From contig JAPPEU010000019.1 in the NCBI GenBank assembly GCA_028875245.1, positions 79,399 to 143,398 on the forward strand: a stretch of 64,000 bases of DNA, written 5' to 3'. Position 1 is the first letter of the stretch. Each line of letters starts with the position of its first letter. This document shows positions 61,899 through 64,000 of the stretch, one piece after another. A program made the position numbers and the translations under genes. Origin of the DNA: Chloroflexota bacterium. Lineage in GTDB: Bacteria > Chloroflexota > Anaerolineae > Aggregatilineales > Phototrophicaceae. A model generated the notes under the pieces. That model did no database searches and was not told the origin of the DNA. It saw only the letters and a program-made list of their open reading frames with translations.

Positions 61899-63215
61899 CT
61901 ATTCACCATCTAACAGACGCCATGACTGCCAGTGGTTTATTTCCCTGTCAATATCGTCATAAGAGTATTCCATTTCTTTTAGGAAAATCGAACGCAAGAT
62001 CACATCAATGTATGCGTAGACTTGCTGTAGAGAAAACTCACATTCCTTGTTGCTTTTTGGATGTATACGGTTGTGGCGAAAGTTCGCAAGCTGTTCGGCA
62101 ATATGGGCTATTCCGTCTCTCGGGAAATGTTGGGCATAGACGGGACTGGATTGAAAATAATCAGCGTTGGAGTTAATGACTGCGCTCAAGATGTCGGACA
62201 TGCTTTTCATATTCTTCTTCGCTACCCTTTCGAGTACGTAGGTTTCAATGGCAGGGTAAATCTGCAGTATGTTAGTTATGGTGGATTGATCAACCATCTG
62301 CAAGTAGCGGAATGCCCAGTCTCCAACAAATTCGAAATTCGTGCGCCACTTAGGAAATAAAGTTGCGAACTTTCTCATGTTCTCTTCACTGCCAATCATG
62401 AGTGCTTGCAAGAAAGAGTATTCGGTTTCTTGCGCCGCGTGAGCAATATGCCCGTAGTTGAGTTCAATACTCAATGTGCCAGTGCCAAGTTGATTCGAGT
62501 GTATTGTAATGTTATGGTTTTCAACATATTCACTTCGCCCTGTCATTATCGAAAGAAATGATAACCACTGAGAGTATATTAGTGTGTTGACCTCAGCCTC
62601 TGACGTAGGACTCGCCAGACTAATTTGAATCCCATAGTGAGATGATATGTCTCTGGATGATCTTGATTGCCCTAGATATATTGTGATTGTCCCGATATCA
62701 ATTTCAATTTCGATTGGGTCTTGTTGATTATAAACAATTCTTTCAAGGTCGCTGACAAGGTACGGCCTGTCGTCTGGAATGTTGTTTTTCCAAACATCTT
62801 CTATAGCGTCTACTATACTGTATTCATCTAAGCCCGGGCAAGTCAAATATATGTTCTGAGGAAATTGCAACTGCGCTATCTCATCATCATCAAGATGCAT
62901 ACCTATAGCAACACAGTGAGCATTTACAAATCCTTGTCTATAAATAAACGCGCCTACGACGAGCATTCCTTGAGGTTTTTGTGATGTACATTTTAATAAC
63001 GTAACCGCCTGGATTTTCTTGGATTCTCCAAACACGTTTCCAAAGATTGTACAATTATTGGGAACAGGTCGTTTCTTTAAATCATATTCCTTCAGAAGTA
63101 TCTCTAATGCAGGGGCATACCCACCACCATACCTCAATATGCCCATAAACTTCTTATCCTCGTTGCCTTTAACCCACCACATTCCCTTCAATATTGTCTT
63201 CTTTTCCATCTTCAT
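61899..63215 (-). CDS. ApeA-like HEPN-domain defence protein
   Basis: A 438-residue protein resembling ApeA-type abortive-infection proteins. The N-terminal beta-rich part (KGMWWVKGNEDKKFMGILRY) fits the ApeA N-terminal domain; the C-terminal third is helical and ends with a HEPN ribonuclease motif R-x4-H in FRHNRIHPK (Arg 380, His 385). Such enzymes cut RNA upon phage sensing. The gene is clearly AT-richer than the host genes around it. It follows the methylase by 21 bases and precedes a DUF262 remnant by 3, forming a defence operon. GAGG lies just before the ATG. Confidence 0.75.
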   Translation of the reverse strand: MKMEKKTILKGMWWVKGNEDKKFMGILRYGGGYAPALEILLKEYDLKKRPVPNNCTIFGNVFGESKKIQAVTLLKCTSQKPQGMLVVGAFIYRQGFVNAHCVAIGMHLDDDEIAQLQFPQNIYLTCPGLDEYSIVDAIEDVWKNNIPDDRPYLVSDLERIVYNQQDPIEIEIDIGTITIYLGQSRSSRDISSHYGIQISLASPTSEAEVNTLIYSQWLSFLSIMTGRSEYVENHNITIHSNQLGTGTLSIELNYGHIAHAAQETEYSFLQALMIGSEENMRKFATLFPKWRTNFEFVGDWAFRYLQMVDQSTITNILQIYPAIETYVLERVAKKNMKSMSDILSAVINSNADYFQSSPVYAQHFPRDGIAHIAEQLANFRHNRIHPKSNKECEFSLQQVYAYIDVILRSIFLKEMEYSYDDIDREINHWQSWRLLDGE

Positions 63216-63236
63216 CCTCGTATCTGGACAATCGTC

Positions 63237-64000
63237 TTACGCCCTACGCCGAATGACAATCCTGCGATATTTCCTCTTGCCATTAATTTTGAACATACTT
63301 TCACCAGCCCCCATGTCTCTTAGCAACAGCCAACATAAGCCGCCAATCTCAAACTGCTCGGGATTGTGCTTATTCAAGAACGTAATCGGCACACCCATCG
63401 CGCCATCCCAATCCATCGGAATCTCGGCGGTCTTCGACACCTCAATCGCATCGTAGTTGTCATACTTGGGATATTCTTCAGGCGAATAGCGCTTGAATAA
63501 AATCAGTTCTTCATGCCTTTGCCGGTAGTCCAGGTTCGTATACCAGCTTGCGCTTCCCAGCCGGCCATAAACGACGCCATCGACAATCCTGTAAGCGCTG
63601 CCTTCTTTTTTCGTGGCAACCAGTTCTTTCGCGTAGTCCTTCGGCACATCAAACAGCATGTCTTTTCCGCGCGGCGTAATCCCCAGCCACAATTTGTCCT
63701 CTTTAATCAGCGGGAAAATCTCTTTGTAAGTAATCGCGTTCTGATGACCGATAATCAGAAACTGCTTATCGTACTCTATCAACTGCGCGACATATTCGCG
63801 GAAGAGCGAAAACGGCGGGTTGGTCACCACGATGTCCGCCTGCTTCAACAGCTCGATACATTCCGCGCTTCTGAAATCGCCGTCGCCTTCGAGATAGTGG
63901 ATGCCGATGTCCTCGACTGAGGGTACGCCTGTCTCGTTCTCTGTCCCATCGTATTCCAGCCAGATCGCCTTTTCCGCGTCATGCTGGCTGAACATATCCA
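63237..64000 (-). CDS. EcoRI-type adenine-specific DNA methyltransferase (partial, N-terminus off window)
   Basis: C-terminal 253 residues of a second EcoRI-family methylase; the start lies beyond base 64000. It includes WLEYDGTENETGVPSVEDIG, DIVVTNPPFSLFREYVAQLI (catalytic NPPF) and the C-terminal ITPRGKDMLFDVP, VYGRLGSASWYTNLD and EIPMDWDGAMGVPITFLNKH blocks. Over the shared region it is about 87% identical in DNA to the left-edge copy, with no gaps, but the two diverge after the QFL segment. It heads the defence operon with the ApeA-like gene; in such a cluster it probably protects host DNA or marks self. Confidence 0.86.
   Translation of the reverse strand, partial: DMFSQHDAEKAIWLEYDGTENETGVPSVEDIGIHYLEGDGDFRSAECIELLKQADIVVTNPPFSLFREYVAQLIEYDKQFLIIGHQNAITYKEIFPLIKEDKLWLGITPRGKDMLFDVPKDYAKELVATKKEGSAYRIVDGVVYGRLGSASWYTNLDYRQRHEELILFKRYSPEEYPKYDNYDAIEVSKTAEIPMDWDGAMGVPITFLNKHNPEQFEIGGLCWLLLRDMGAGESMFKINGKRKYRRIVIRRRA

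Overview
The window looks like a chromosome segment of a GC-rich (roughly 60% by eye), heterotrophic bacterium, most likely of the phylum Chloroflexota near Anaerolineae. This is an inference from several traits: many sugar ABC importers of the CUT1 type without their own ATPase, binding proteins with SRRDFLK Tat-type signals, enolase-superfamily sugar-acid dehydratases, GH116/GH127/GH2 glycosidases, Rv0577-like VOC proteins, and dense GC-rich palindromic intergenic repeats. No rRNA, tRNA or CRISPR array was recognised.

Layout. 1-1960 is a foreign segment: an EcoRI-type adenine methylase fragment, an IS1595-type transposase and a small coiled-coil gene, abutting a 5'-truncated LtrA gene. 2.9-6.4 kb carries four tandem two-domain VOC genes. 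6.7-10 kb holds zwf, a VapBC-like toxin-antitoxin pair and an Ntn-type asparaginase. 10.2-16.3 kb (minus strand) is a CUT1 importer (binding protein, two permeases) followed by a GH116 glucosidase. 16.6-20.5 kb has acetyl-CoA synthetase and a GmrSD-like DUF262/DUF1524 nuclease. 20.7-25.4 kb is a second CUT1 importer plus a sulfatase. 25.5-30.6 kb is a nucleoside-type ABC importer (ATPase and two permeases, no binding protein).

30.5-32.4 kb holds a second toxin-antitoxin pair bracketed by an exact 76-bp duplication of the preceding permease's 3' end, then a cupin gene and a third, diverged repeat copy. 32.6-36.1 kb has a sugar isomerase, an SDR and a Baeyer-Villiger-type monooxygenase. 36.1-38.2 kb has two tiny membrane proteins and a class C beta-lactamase-like hydrolase. 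39.2-41.1 kb has a sugar-acid dehydratase and an SDR. 41.1-42.3 kb is a graveyard of broken genes. 42.3-54.5 kb (minus) holds an ABC exporter, GH127 with a CUT1 permease pair, an FtsX-like permease with a lipoprotein adaptor, and a GH2 enzyme. 54.7-61.5 kb is a third CUT1 importer, a divergent ArsR-type regulator, an epimerase/dehydratase and an enolase-superfamily enzyme. 61.5-64 kb is an AT-richer defence segment: a second EcoRI-type methylase, an ApeA-like HEPN protein and a truncated DUF262 start fused to a monooxygenase remnant.

The theme is scavenging of plant or algal glycans and nucleosides: import, exo-glycosidases, sugar-acid dehydration and reduction, and acetate activation. Defence genes and several families of small palindromic repeats are interspersed. 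The repeats sit directly 3' of every binding-protein gene and have entered two coding sequences in frame.
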